From NCBI GenBank assembly GCA_029379385.1, contig CM055607.1, positions 7,378,001 through 7,442,000 of the forward strand: DNA of 64,000 nt. Reading direction: 5' to 3'. Numbering within the stretch: position 1 is the first letter of the stretch; the number at the start of each line of letters is the position of its first letter. The translations under genes were made by a program, and so were the position numbers. The stretch is from Quillaja saponaria (Eukaryota; Streptophyta; Magnoliopsida; Fabales; Quillajaceae). Of the stretch, positions 48,701 through 60,756 are shown in pieces. A model generated the notes under the pieces. That model did not search any database. It saw only the letters and a list, made by a program, of their open reading frames with translations, and was not told the DNA's origin.

Positions 48701-51700
48701 TATTATCATTAGACTTCCATTTAGTCACACAAGCCCAAAAATAAAGACTCCATCAAGCTCACAACACAGAAAATGAAAACATCACATGATTTTCTTCCAA
48801 GAATAATATGGTTTGATGTAGAAGTCAATGGAAGGTATTAAGCCAATTACCATTTGGAATCAAAGGAATCGATTGAAGCCAGCCGAGTTATGGAACCAGA
48901 CCCTTCAGAAGTTGATGGGGCACCGGTATTTCCATCAGTTTGCCTAGCTGAACCATCCCCAATGTGTGAAGGGTTCCATGAGGAATCGTGAGCATCATCG
49001 CTGTCATTTGTTTGAACCTAAGAAAACAAAAATAAGTTAGAAAAAGAGGAAAATCCTTCCAGAAATTTTATAACTAGAGAAAACTGGGAAGAAAGAGGGC
49101 TGTTTTTTCCATAGATAACAATTTACAGTGCCATGGAAGAAAGGCACACCCCTGGTTCCAATGCTAGTTTTGGAGGCGTTTGTGCTCTCAAGTTTTCCCA
49201 GTCAACCCTTTTAAAAAAGGGATGCATCTTGAGTACAGCATAACCATCAGGTCCTGCACCCGGTCTCCTGCTGGGATCTAAATCCTGCATCATGATTGCA
49301 TTGCTGTTTTAACGCTACGGATACAAGCAAGAAACCAACATAAAACCAATGCAGAAGTCGTAGTTATAAATTTATAATTAAATTTCAGACAAAAAGACTA
49401 ATGATTATTGTATTTGGAATCAAAACCAGATCTGGTTTCAGCTTTTAAAAATAATACAGAAGGAAAATAGATGAAAAATTAATGATTCCAATAAATCTTG
49501 TGGCTGTGGGGGTGACACAGTAACAGTGGTGGCGGACATGGACTTGTAGTTCTGCAGTTGCTTTCCACCTCATCAGTTATTTCTGCCTTCAACCTTCATT
49601 GCCCTAATGTTAGCCATATAGTTAAGTTATTTTTGTCAGCAAAAGGTCATCAGAAGGTGGAAGAGGAAGACCAGAAGAGGTCTATATATCCTAACAATAT
49701 TAATCATTTAGTGAGTAGTGTCAAATTAATCAGTAAACATTTTTGTAGGCCTTGAGACCCTATTTTATGAGTCGCATTAGCCCATGTTTCAATATTAGTT
49801 GGCCTATTTTATAAGTCGCATGAGCCCATGCTCCCCTATTCAAAAGAAACAAATCAACAAATCATTTACCTTCAGATATGTTCAGCATGAGATCACCCGA
49901 AGCACAATAATATCCTACTTGATAGCTAGAAAACAAGGACTTCAACCAGGGCTTTATTCTACTTTATACTTTTACTTTATCAAAGAACCAGGAACGTCTA
50001 GTACACAATAAATGCTAACCAGTAATCTTTCAATAAGGTCTCTTGCTTCCTCAGAGAAGTAATCTGGAAATCTAATATCTCTGGCTATAATTCTTTGGAA
50101 GATAAGCCATTCACTTGCATCTTTAAATGGAGAAGTTCCAGAAAGCATCTGATATAATGTGCATCCCAGTGCCCAGAGGTCATTTCTGTAATAAAATAAC
50201 CAAAAGTCCAAAAGAATGTTATTATTTGGGCAAAACAAGGAACAAACGAATAATGAAAAGCATGATGATCAACATTGATAGAAATTTAGTAGAATGAACA
50301 ATATATATAAGTATTGAGCTCCAGAATTTCAAATTTGGATATGCCTAACTCATTCAAGAAAAAATATATATTACCCAAAAGTTGCAGGAGAAGAATTGAG
50401 AACTTCGGGAGGGACATAAGCAGCCGTCCCCACAAATGTGCAGGCCTTATCATCTAAAGCGTCAAAACATAATGGAACAAATCACACAAGAATATTAATA
50501 TGAAAAATAATTAAGCATTTAAGTTTCAACATCCAATCATACCCGATGCTGCATTAGGGAGGACAGTGATTCGGCTATCCTGCATAGGCTTCACGCTCCC
50601 AAAATCAGCTATTTTAATATGTCCATCCGCTGTAAGCAACAAGTTCTCCGGCTGCCATATGAGAAAAAAAATTAAAGTATTTTCTTACATGCCAATGGAA
50701 TAATATAACATGCCAGGAAACTACCTTAATATCACGGTGAATCAATCCCAAACTGTGTATGTATTCAAGGGCATCTACAAGTTCGGCTGCATAGAACCGA
50801 GCTTCATCCTCCAACAAACGACCTTTCTGCACACATGAGAGCAAAAGGCTGATAGTGGATATCAAACAATTACAAGTTACAGACAAATCACGCAAAGTTC
50901 GATCATCTGAACAAATTCCAAACTTCTAAGATATTGAAAAGAACACATAATTTCCTTAAGAAAGACAAGCAGATTATATATATATATATAGAGAGAGAGA
51001 AAGAGAGAGAGAAAGAAAGAGAAATACATAACTATATATATACTATTACTTGCGTCTAGGTCTTGTGGCTAAATCCTTGTTTAACAATTGTTGATTACTT
51101 AAATCTTCAAATACTATTACTTGCGTCTAGGTCTTGTGGCTAAATCCTTGTTTAACAATTGTTGATTACTTAAATCTTCAAATAGAAAAAAAGTTAAACC
51201 TTTACATGTTCTCTTGTAATAAGTAAAGACATCATGTATAATTTACGCAGTATAATTTATGTACATAAACTGCAAAGCTACATATAGTTTTGCATGGAGT
51301 GGCAGTAGGACTGTTCTACAAATGAAATTATGAAATACATTATTGGTTGAAGAGTTGTTGAGTTTCATGTTTAGTATTCATTAAGTAATACTTTTTCCTT
51401 AAAATACTATTCAATTTCTATTAAAAACAATTTAAGTCAATCTTCAGGGAACTCTAAGATATCATTTCTTTGGATTGCATGAAAAGTATCTTGTTACCTT
51501 TGCAACTCTATTTTCTTCTCTGCTAAATTTAGCTAAAATTTCTCTATGAAACCAAATAGGGTCTAATACAATCAAAGTGATTACCTGATTAGTACTAATT
51601 GAACAAGTTTAATTTTATGAACAAGCAGGTGTTTTGCAGTATGACCCAAATTCTGCATCTAATAGACTAATAAGTTTCAGGATATACAACAGAAACTCCC

Positions 51701-53494
51701 CTCCCCCAAGAAGAAAAAGGAAATATGGATAATTCTAGTGGGAGTAACACAAGCTACAATTCTCTTATAATAGCTTACCCTGGTTATTTGATCAAAAAGT
51801 TCTCCACCTTCACAGGATTCAAGTGCCATGTCTTCACCATATAAGAAAAGATACCATTGTCACGTGATACATCAGATAGGAAAAAACAGAAGAAACATAA
51901 CAGAGACAGAGAGAAAAAAAACAAAGATAATGCTAACAGAGAAAGGAGTACGCAGAAGCTGTGGAAATAAAAAAAGTTTTACACAAGAGTACCTACACAA
52001 AGAAAAAGTATCTTGAAACGTAAAAAATAGCCGCACAATGCCAGGATGGTCCAATTGATCAAGCACAATGCGTTCCAATTTTACATAAGCTGTTTTGTTC
52101 TCCTTAGTGATAAACTTTTTATCCATTATCTTCAAGGCATACACAGTTCCCGAGTCCTTCTTCTTTGCCCTGACAACCTGTTACCACCATATAAACAATG
52201 TTCAATTATGCTTTACAAGAGAGTTAATAAACCATACATAATCACATGAAGAAAAGAAGAGGCACATTTGACCACCAACTATTAGGTTTAGGAAACAGTT
52301 AACATAAATTACAAAAAGATCCCTTCAAATATTTTGGTGCATCTTCAATGTCTCAGCAACCAACCAAAGGAGTCACAAGACAGAAAAGTCATAAGTTGAG
52401 TGAGGAAAAATGAGAAAAGAAATTCCGGACTATCAAAGCTATCTTTAATTGTTTATATAAATCTAGAGTTTTCAGCTTTTTCTAGGAAACTGGAACCCCT
52501 AACCATGTGTTAGTTTCAACATGGCTCAAAAGTTTATAATGGACAGGGTACAATTTGGATAACTACAGAGCATGCATTAATCAAAACCAACATCACATGA
52601 AACATTTGAGGAACATTTGATAATTTTGTATGGCATAGTTTCTCAGAAAAACAAATTTAGTCTCCACTCTCCACCATAGTATTTGATACCCCACATGGTC
52701 AGGCAAAACAACTCTGGAATTTGCTTCTATTTTGGCACCCATCATCTGTTGTACTTTGAGCTTTAAATAATAATTATAATTTATAAACCTATGAAATCTA
52801 GCAATTTCCATATGCCACATCCTCGTTGAATTCATATTATGAGCAACCAATCATTTATTACTTCAAGGACAAACCAAAACTGCATTCGAATTCTGTAGTA
52901 TTGGAAGAGGGGTTGATATCTATACCTCGAATCACTGAGATTTTTTATAATCTAGAACCAGGTAATCATGACCAGAGAAAGGTTAGAGTTAACACAACAA
53001 CGCAGCATAGAAAATGCAGTATAGCACTTAAGACTCTCTCTCTTTTATTTCATCCCCTCTACCAATTCTATCAAAACACCCTCCTTATTACAGATTCAAA
53101 ATCAAAATTATGTTTCACTTGGGAATGTGAAGCAACCAACGCAATATTGCACAATAATTCTTATTGCAGAAAACCGTTAAAAATGTATTCAATGGGTAAC
53201 CAATTAATCAACATGAATGAATGAACGAATTATTAATTGTTTCATAATTGAGGATGCCAATATCATACGAAGGATTAAACCATCCAGCAAAGCAAAGTAA
53301 CAAAGCAATCAAGCATGGCACACCTTGGAATAAGAACCAACACCATAGATCTTGCCCAATTCAAAGTCCTGAATGGTGAATTGCTCCTGAGGGGCCCTGA
53401 AGGCGAAGCTTTTAGATCTTTGCACATTCCCACCATTAGAAGAATTCCCCTGAATCTTCAACTTAGAATCAAAATCCTTTTCCATTGCCAACAT
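45745..53494 (-). CDS. PDK1: 3-phosphoinositide-dependent protein kinase 1 (PDK1)
   Basis: AGC-family master kinase that phosphorylates the activation loop of other AGC kinases downstream of phospholipid signals. Eleven exons: 53494-53324, 52177-51997, 51831-51779, 50826-50725, 50651-50543, 50453-50375, 50185-50020, 49284-49150, 49017-48851, 47109-46887 and 45828-45745; in frame, 489 residues (Arabidopsis PDK1 is 491). Start chosen at [11 protein letters not shown], which matches the Arabidopsis N-terminus; an in-frame ATG at 53527 is upstream. Kinase domain: Gly-rich [12 protein letters not shown] (47-58), Lys 73 in ALKIM, HRDIKPENLL (Asp 167), DFG (185-187), activation-loop Thr 211 in [14 protein letters not shown] linker follows, then a PH domain from about 380 to the end (KAIEGLQNR). 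No defect seen. Its 3' end was copied into the neighbouring bark-storage array. Confidence 0.95.
46252..46654. repeat. 403-bp segment in PDK1 intron 10 absent from the duplicated copy
   Basis: The sequence between TTCTACATGGATTCTCTTTC and TGAAACTGCATACTATTA is 403 bp here and 0 bp in unit I (about 42051). The flanking 46130-46251, with GGGATCAGCCAATCAATCCT, looks like a plant LINE/RTE-type remnant that continues into the segment, so loss from unit I is more likely than insertion here. No intact frame. Confidence 0.6.
48110..48410. repeat. Degenerate LTR-like or related repeat in PDK1 intron 9
   Basis: The phrase CCATTCCTnGnGnCTnACCTAACAnC, then CTTTTAGGTG, AATGGTTCTTTGACA occurs twice (about 48115 and 48350), about 230 bp apart, with TGGTATCAAAACC after the first. 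This pattern is common in plant retroelement ends followed by a primer-site-like sequence. The interior is too short for a full element. Confidence 0.4.
49750..49835. repeat. Imperfect ~46-bp tandem repeat in PDK1 intron 7
   Basis: CCTATTTTATGAGTCGCATT and CCTATTTTATAAGTCGCATG, each followed by (A)GCCCATG, stand about 46 bp apart. Confidence 0.55.
51041..51182. repeat. Tandem duplication, unit 71 bp, in PDK1 intron 3
   Basis: Two copies at 51041-51111 and 51112-51182 appear identical over their length, each starting TACTATTACTTGCGTCTAGG. A GA/TA simple repeat (about 50978-51035) lies directly before. Confidence 0.9.
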
Positions 53495-53629
53495 AGCTCT
53501 CTTGAAAATTCCTCTACATACCACCACTTTCTCTCTTTACAACCCCATTTTCTCTCTCTAGAAACCTTGGGAGGAGAGCTTAAGACCCGTCAAAGATGTG
53601 ACTGGAAAAACCCGTTGCCCCGTTAGATC

Positions 53630-55060
53630 AAAGCAAGCTCCTTTCTTTCTTTCTCTCTCTCAAATATTCTCTCAGAAAAAGAAAAGAAGGGAATCCTTCT
53701 GAGGTATATGGGTATGTGTGTATAATCTGAAGGTAATCAGCTTTAGCTTTGTTTCAATCTCAGAACCCTAGAAAGTAGCATCAAGGAAATGAATTGAAGT
53801 TGGAGGAGAGTGGGTGTGAGAGAAGAGGATTATTTTTGAGGGAGAAGAGGAAGGTATGGGGATTGAAGAGAAGGGAGTGGCACATGGGAATGAATGATGG
53901 AGATCATTCATTTTCTCTTCTTACTTTCTCTCTCTATACACCTAAAATGGAAAATTGGAATGGAAAGCTTCATGCTATTGCTGACTCAGGCTTCCCTTCT
54001 CTTTGAATAGCTTATTGAAAATATAAAATTGGTTTAATTTTGTTCAAATTTGTTGTCCTTCCTTTTACTCTTTTTTCTATAATATTAATTCTTTCAATTT
54101 AATTTTACTTTTGCATTTTTAAGAAGAAGAAGAAAAAATCAACAGTTGTATACTTTTTTTTAAGATTGAACCAGAAAGAAAACCTATAATTCAAAATTGT
54201 TTTATTTAAGTGTAGTATGTTTACAGAATTTTAACTTAATGAGAATGGCTTTGTTATTTTTTATTATTGTTGGTACATAGGACAGGTGGTGTTATACCTT
54301 ATTTATTTTGGAGTATTTTTTAATTTTAAATGGAATTAAAATTATTATAAACATATTCAATATCCATTTTATTTAAAAACTAAATTTTATTTATGAAGCG
54401 ACTTTTAATTTCAATTCTTTTGAATTAAACTTTTCACCTTATATACATAAAAGAAAAAAATGTAAAGGTTGATTTATAGTACTAACAAAAAAAGTAAAAG
54501 GAAGAAAACATGATGGTCATGAGAGGGAGAAATGTGATGGAAACTCCTCAGACTTAGTGGGGCTGAGCCAAGTGGCATAAAAGCAACCCATGTTATGCCA
54601 GTATCCATAGTTGGAACTTAGGAACATGTTTCAGTCAAAATGGGTCCATCCTTAACAAAGATAAGGATGACCAACAGAACTTTGTAGCTTACCATATTCC
54701 AATGGATATGCATGCTTTCTTGCACATTATATACACATTCCAATAATTCAAACATGCACCTGCATGATGAACACCATTGCAGGGTATTGGAAAATCTGTA
54801 CTTCTTCCGCTTTTCCCCAGCCCCACCTGCCAGTGCATTCCAGCATCTGAAAGAAAATTCAGCAGGGCAGGTTGACACCATCGATTGACTAAATAGAATG
54901 GTATTTGAGAAGGCAATAACAAAACTAATGTACATGTTGCAGACTAAACCTAATTGATGCTCCCCCAACATAAAATTCACAACTGGGGAGAAGTATAGAC
55001 AACAAGAATTTATACTAACAGAAGCTGGTAACTGCCTAGATGTCAAAATTTCTATCTTGA
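53630..55060. other. Intergenic space: PDK1 5' region and 3' UTR of the GINT1-like gene
   Basis: CT/TTTC-rich tracts at 53540-53680 fit the 5' UTR/promoter of PDK1. The middle (54000-54500) is AT-rich with no gene. About 54560-55060 is probably the 3' UTR of the glycosyltransferase. The 151-residue open frame on the minus strand (54618-55073) overlaps its stop and has no recognisable domain. Confidence 0.55.
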
Positions 55061-58000
55061 CTATACATCCCAACCATCCTTCCGACTACCGAATTCTGAC
55101 TTACGGCCAGCCAAACTTCCATACATCTCTGAAAATTTGAGGAGGCAATCAGTTCTTAACTGATAATGAACTTTTGTGTTTCGGCTAATTGCTGCACCAG
55201 AAAACTTTGATGTATCTACTGCCCAAGCTGGTTTTACGTATTCAACCGTCCTAGATGAGCTTGCATTTGCATATAAGTAATTCAATAGAACATCTTCACA
55301 ATTAAAGTACTTCTCCACCACTTCCCGACCTTGCTTGGCTTCCTCACTCCAATACCTCTCAAAAGCTACCTGAGCATCAATAAAAGCTGCACCAGTAAGA
55401 ATCATGTTATACCCTTTATGCATTCGTGCATACTTCTCTGCTCTGTATTTCAACAGCCTTCCATCGATTAGCCGGGGGTAGAATCCAACAATCCGATCTG
55501 GGTGCTGGCGCCACACCTTGAATCCTCGTTCAACATCATCACAAGTCATCATAATGTCATCATCAAGCTCAAGAACAGCTCGGGTCTTTATCAAAGGATC
55601 CACCTTGAACCGATTATTTAGCGAGTTTTCTTCTTCTCTCCTGATTCTCACAGGTACAGCAGAGTCCAGATCACTCAATTCGGGGGGTGATCCCTTGTTC
55701 CACACCACAACAATTTCCCGCACTGAAGAACACCTCGAGTAATGTCTCACATACATTTTCAAATTCCAGAGACGAGCATCATAGGTCATTGTTAATAATG
55801 TGAACTGAGAATAGTGTCCTTCCCACAGGTAAGGTTCTTCTGAACCATTACCCCCATAGATACATTTGACCCCTATGCACATTAATCCAACCCCAAGGAC
55901 AAATATTATAGCAAGAATCAATCTTCCAGCACATGTATAGGGTTTTATTTTGCCTCGAAGAAATGGAGGGGCTCTATTCAAGCGGCTGCAGAACCTTCTC
56001 GCACTTGAAGAAAAGGCACTTGATTTTTCCCAAGCCATGAGAGTAAAGTTCTTCTTCCCAGAGTTGCGGATGCACCAATTCAGGGGGATAATACACTTCA
56101 CAAATCCAAGTAATACACCCAATAGCACAATAAGTATAGCAACAACTGCAACTGAAGCACAACCTAGAATGAACCGCTGGACTGAATCTCCAGAAGGAAC
56201 ACGATCCCCATCCATAACCCCTATCCACTCACCAGAAGGCAGCCTTTGCACATCAAGGTGATGGTAACGAGCACCATTCCATGCATTTCGGCCCTTATTT
56301 GGCTCAATGAAGCCTAGGGGCACTTCAATTTCCTTGTATTCCTCACTAGTAAGAACCTCTATCTTAAAGGTGCGCACATGTTTCCCATATGTTTCACCAC
56401 AGTCCTGACCAATGCGATAAAGTTCGCCATTGTAGAAAAATGGCCTGCCTCCATTTCGAGCCCCAAAGCCCTTGTCAATGTTATATATGGGGTTCTTCTT
56501 GTGTGGTTTCCATGGACCAAGAGGTGATCTGCTATACCAAATCTCCAGCTGCCCATTTTTCATGGTTCCAAAACCACTATGGTCTGAACCGAAAAGCCAA
56601 TACTTCCCATCATAATTGATGATAACAGAATCAACAAGGGGTTTTTTCATGATAACCTTTTCCAGTGTCCATTGCAAAGGAAAGTTGAGAGCTCTATAAA
56701 GACGAAGTTCTCCTTTTGCACTTCCCTCAGGCATCATGTATATCTGCAAGTTAAAGTAAGAAATGAAGATTGCAACAATCTAAAGTTCACTGTTACTAAC
56801 TAGGTCATGAGATGGCTAAACGTGCAGTGGTAAAAGTTGACATGCGGAACATAGACAATTTTGTCAGCTGAAAAAGCTTAAGGGCCCATTAACATCAATT
56901 ACACATATATTCATTTGAGCACTATTATTCAAAAATTGACATGTTGATGTAACACAAGAATACCTATTATTTGTCAGTCCATTCACCAAGATTGCAATTA
57001 AATGAGCAGATGGTAGCTATACTGTCCTATGGGTGTTTACTGATTACTTTGGCAAATTGTGATTATAAGAAATTGGGTTGTTACCTGGCCAAGGTAATTA
57101 AAGACGTAGGGATAAGAGAGATGCCAATCCTCATCCAAGGCTATGCCTAACTGTTGCCATGTTGCTCCCTTATCAGTACTTTTTGCAACTCCAATATCGC
57201 CTTGCAAAGTGACAGAATTCTTGGTCTCATAGAACAGGTAGAAGACATCTCCCTAAATCATAATGCCAACATAACAGAAGATTATCATGTTAATCTTTTA
57301 ATATATTACTTCAAATATAACACCTCAAGATAACTAAAGAAATGGTTCTAAAACCATTATTTGCCTCAGGAACACATGCAACTCTATGCATTTATACAAA
57401 TATCATCACGAACATGCATATTCATACACTTAGACATATATATACACACAATAATGAATAAGAAAAAGTACTGAAAGGATTAGGGTTTTTTTTTTTTTTT
57501 TTTTTTTCCATTCTTCTGTCAGAGAAATTCAGATACCCAAATAGACATATATCAAATTTAGACTCTATATATGAGTACGATGCCAATGAAGACTAATGCT
57601 AATAGACTACACTAATCTTAGCAAGGACCTTAGGTGCCAAAAATTGTATCAGGCCAATGCTAATATGGTTGGATGTGGAAGGGAAAAGAGGATATGTTAT
57701 TCAGAGGGGAGCGAGAAGAAATAGGTGATGGAAAATTGAGGTGGGGGGACAGAAAAGGAGAGTGAATTGAAAGACCTCAGCCCACACAATCAACCTGCCA
57801 GATATTAGTCCAATGTTCTGAAAGAGTCGTCTTTCATTGATCTATTATGGTTTTGGTGAGAGAAAAACAACTGTGTGTTTCAGAGTTTCATGTAACTTAA
57901 AAATAGATATCAGTTAGAATAACAGGTTCTTTTTATTCTCAAATTGAATTTCCAGAATCTTGAACCAAAACATTTCTATCTCTACATTGCACCTGCCAGG

Positions 58001-59762
58001 CAATCTTAAACAACTTTTCCTCAACTATATCCTCCAAATAGGTAAACCCCCCCCCCCCCCCCCCCCCAATTAATTTTTACTTCTTGCCTTATTTTGACGT
58101 CACTGCTCATCCATACACCATACTACAGTACTACTAGGAGCAATTTTCCCTCAATTTGTTTTGAAGCCCAACATACAATAACTTAAATCATAATGACAAT
58201 TCACCAGTCTGTAAAATTCAACTTCTAAACTTCAGGTATTGATAAGATCTCCAGCCAAACTTCTCTATTCAAACAAACGTGCCAAATTCTATGAAATGTA
58301 ACAGAGTTTGAAAGTTAATAGTCATATAATTAAGCTGACGAGGTTCTCATCAATCCCATTCTTCAGTGGCTTCCCAGTGAAGGTTAATAGTTACACAATC
58401 ATTGGAGCTTAGAAAGGCATCCACAGTATCATATTTTCACCCCTTCAGAAATATAAGAAAAAACGTGTGGTAGCAAGGTCTTCTGCTATTCGTGCAGTGA
58501 CATCTCATCAAACTTAAACACCCTTGTTCTCTTTTTTAACTTGGATAAGTATCATATTTTCACCCCTTCAGAAATATAAAGAAAAACGTGTGGTAGCAAG
58601 GTCTTCTTCTATTCGTGCAGTGACATCTTATCAAACTTAAACACCCTTGTTCTCTTTTTTAACTTGGATAATAAGGAGAAGAATTGACTAAGCAGGCACC
58701 AAAAGGGGGAAATATTTACATTTTGTAATTATCTGTTGTATGTTTGTATGCTTCTAACCCACCACAACCAATCATCGATGAAGACACCAACTTGCTATAT
58801 AAAATAAACAAGTAAGCAATAGAGACCACAAATGACAAGCAAATGAGAATTCAGAACATGGGAACATGAAGCATATAGAATTTCACTTCAAAATCAGCTA
58901 TAATCAATGAATAGAACAGTGAGAACATAATAGGATGTCTATACATATGTACTAAAAGATTCTTTTGAATGAGAAACAATAAAAAGATGAAAAATCAAAA
59001 ATTAAAAATTAAAACAACAAAACCCTTACCTCAACATAGAGAAAAGGATCGGCAACAAAATTACTAGGAAAACCAGCATCAGAAGCTGAAGCACACGTCA
59101 CAACAGGGTTGGCAACTGGCCAGGCTGCACTTTCATTCCTCCATACATTCATCTGCATCCAATTGAGACCATCACACACAAAGAACCAAATTCAAAATCC
59201 AAGAACTACCCACCTAGTCAATTAAAAGTAATATTTATAATTCTTTATAAAAAAAATTGATTAAAAGAAGAATTCGAACATCATAGAATCAAGAATCAAA
59301 ATAAACACGAACTTTATTAAATAAAGAAATAGAAGTCCCAAATACTTAAGGGACTATAAAGGAATAGAATAAGAACCATATAAAAAGAAAATGAAAAAAA
59401 AAAAAAAAACTTACAGCTTCAATGGGTTTGAGAGAGAAGGGAGAGACGCCATAGAAAACACCAATAGACCAAGAACCCTCATTGTCCTCCTGACAACCAA
59501 GAGAGGAGAGCCCCATACGAACAGAGGGCGTGAAAGCAAGCCAAGCATAGAGGGTGGCAATCGATCCAAACAACACGAAACACCCAAAAAAGAACACAAA
59601 ACCCGAAGAAAACAATCGGTAGTGATGATGCTGGTTTTCCCATCTCCACCTACACCAGCACTTATGACTCGTGCCGCAGCAGCTCCAGTTTGCACCATTG
59701 GTCCCACCACCCCCACTTCCTACACCAGCGCTTCCACCGACCCCAACTGGACTATAACCCAT
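55061..59762 (-). CDS. GINT1: Glucosamine inositolphosphorylceramide transferase 1-like, family 64 glycosyltransferase
   Basis: Predicted Golgi enzyme adding N-acetylglucosamine to glycosyl inositol phosphorylceramide sphingolipids (Arabidopsis GINT1, At5g04500, 765 residues). Four exons: 59762-59415, 59152-59030, 57252-57085 and 56743-55061, in frame, 773 residues. The N-terminus is Gly-rich and Cys/Trp-rich, then a membrane segment at about 51-77. A beta-propeller-like region (about 115-395, motifs FVADPFLYVE, HLSYPYVFNY, GYWLFGSD-type) follows. Two more hydrophobic segments lie at about 404-430 and 488-508. The exostosin-like GT64 domain runs from about 525 to the end, with the metal-binding DDD at about 607-609 (LELDDDIMM) and FNCEDVLLNYL near the C-terminus. 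The large last exon holds most of the protein, including the GT64 domain. No defect seen. Confidence 0.92.
58047..58067. repeat. Poly-C run of 21 in GINT1-like intron 2
   Basis: An uninterrupted run of 21 C on the plus strand. The 23-C run at 13431 is similar. Length is likely to be unreliable. Confidence 0.9.
58425..58670. repeat. Tandem duplication, unit 123 bp, in GINT1-like intron 2
   Basis: Copies 58425-58547 and 58548-58670, each starting AGTATCATATTTTCACCCCT and containing GTGTGGTAGCAAGGTCTTCT, differ at only a few positions. They arose recently. Confidence 0.9.
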
Positions 59763-60050
59763 CTCGCAAAAGGGTCGCCAGAGGTGTACGGAGAAGCGGC
59801 CGTGGCCGGATATATCCTAAGCTGACATGGCATCGCCGCTTCGGCGATGCGGTACTATTTCCAGCATTTCACAATGAGTTCCTGAGTTGTAAAATTTTCA
59901 ATTTTGGCTCTCACTGTTTCTCTAATCTCTAAAATAGAAAAGTTGACAGAGGCGACAAAGTGGCTGAAATTTCCGAAGAAATCAAAAGCTACCCTCAGGC
60001 CTCACCTATTCTTATGTTGTTTATGTTTATGTAACAATGTATGTATATGT

Positions 60051-60081
<31 letters not shown>

Positions 60082-60570
60082 GTTGTAGCCTGTTTTTGAA
60101 TATCTTTCACAAGGTGGTCAATATTACAAAGAAAGGGCTTGTAAATTGTAATTCTCTCAGAAAAAGTAAAATACATTTTATTTTCTCAATATTTAGTATG
60201 AATTTGGTGAGAGCAGTGGGGGACTCGAGTTTGAAAAGTAATATTTTTACCTAGTAAAATAAGATTATTATGTATTTATTAGAATTGAAAAAAATAAATA
60301 AAACTAATGACTCCAATTTTATAATATATACTCTTCTAAATTTTTTATAATATATATATAAGTTCTTAGTAATTTTTAAACAATTTATGTTATAGTTAGG
60401 CCACTTTACAAGAGCTTCTAACAAGTATATTTATATCTAAAATTCAAAATATGTATTTTTTAATTTTTTTTATGGTTAAAAGTAATATTAAATTATATCG
60501 GATGAAATTAAAAATTTCTATATAATTTGAATTATAGAATAAAATAATTAGCTTTACAAAAACAAAATAT

Positions 60571-60756
60571 AATAAAAATCTATTAATAATTTTAAAATTA
60601 ATTCATTGATAATAGGAATCTCTATATTTATATATATATTGACCCAAGTCATTCCATTCATTAAATAAAAATCTATTGATGTCTTTAAAAAAAATTCATG
60701 GATAATAAAAATGTCTATATTTATATATATATTGACCCAAGTCATCTTATTAATAT
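60571..60756. repeat. Tandem duplication, unit 93 bp
   Basis: AATAAAAATCTATT starts at 60571 and 60664, and TATATATATTGACCCAAGTC ends both units at an offset of 93 bp. The middles differ by several substitutions. Confidence 0.8.

Noticed and set aside
51041..51182. CRISPR-like repeat array
   Set aside because: Only two adjacent copies without spacers, in a plant nuclear intron; it is a simple tandem duplication. No array elsewhere in the window.
52826..53224. 132-residue open frame in PDK1 intron 1
   Set aside because: Opposite strand, entirely intronic, no recognisable domain.
54618..55073. 151-residue open frame on the minus strand below the GINT1-like stop
   Set aside because: It overlaps the stop of the real gene in another frame and lies in the likely 3' UTR. 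No domain or conserved motif.
59391..59825. 144-residue open frame on the plus strand opposite GINT1-like exon 1
   Set aside because: It mirrors the GC-rich first exon of the real gene and starts in a poly-A tract. No independent support.
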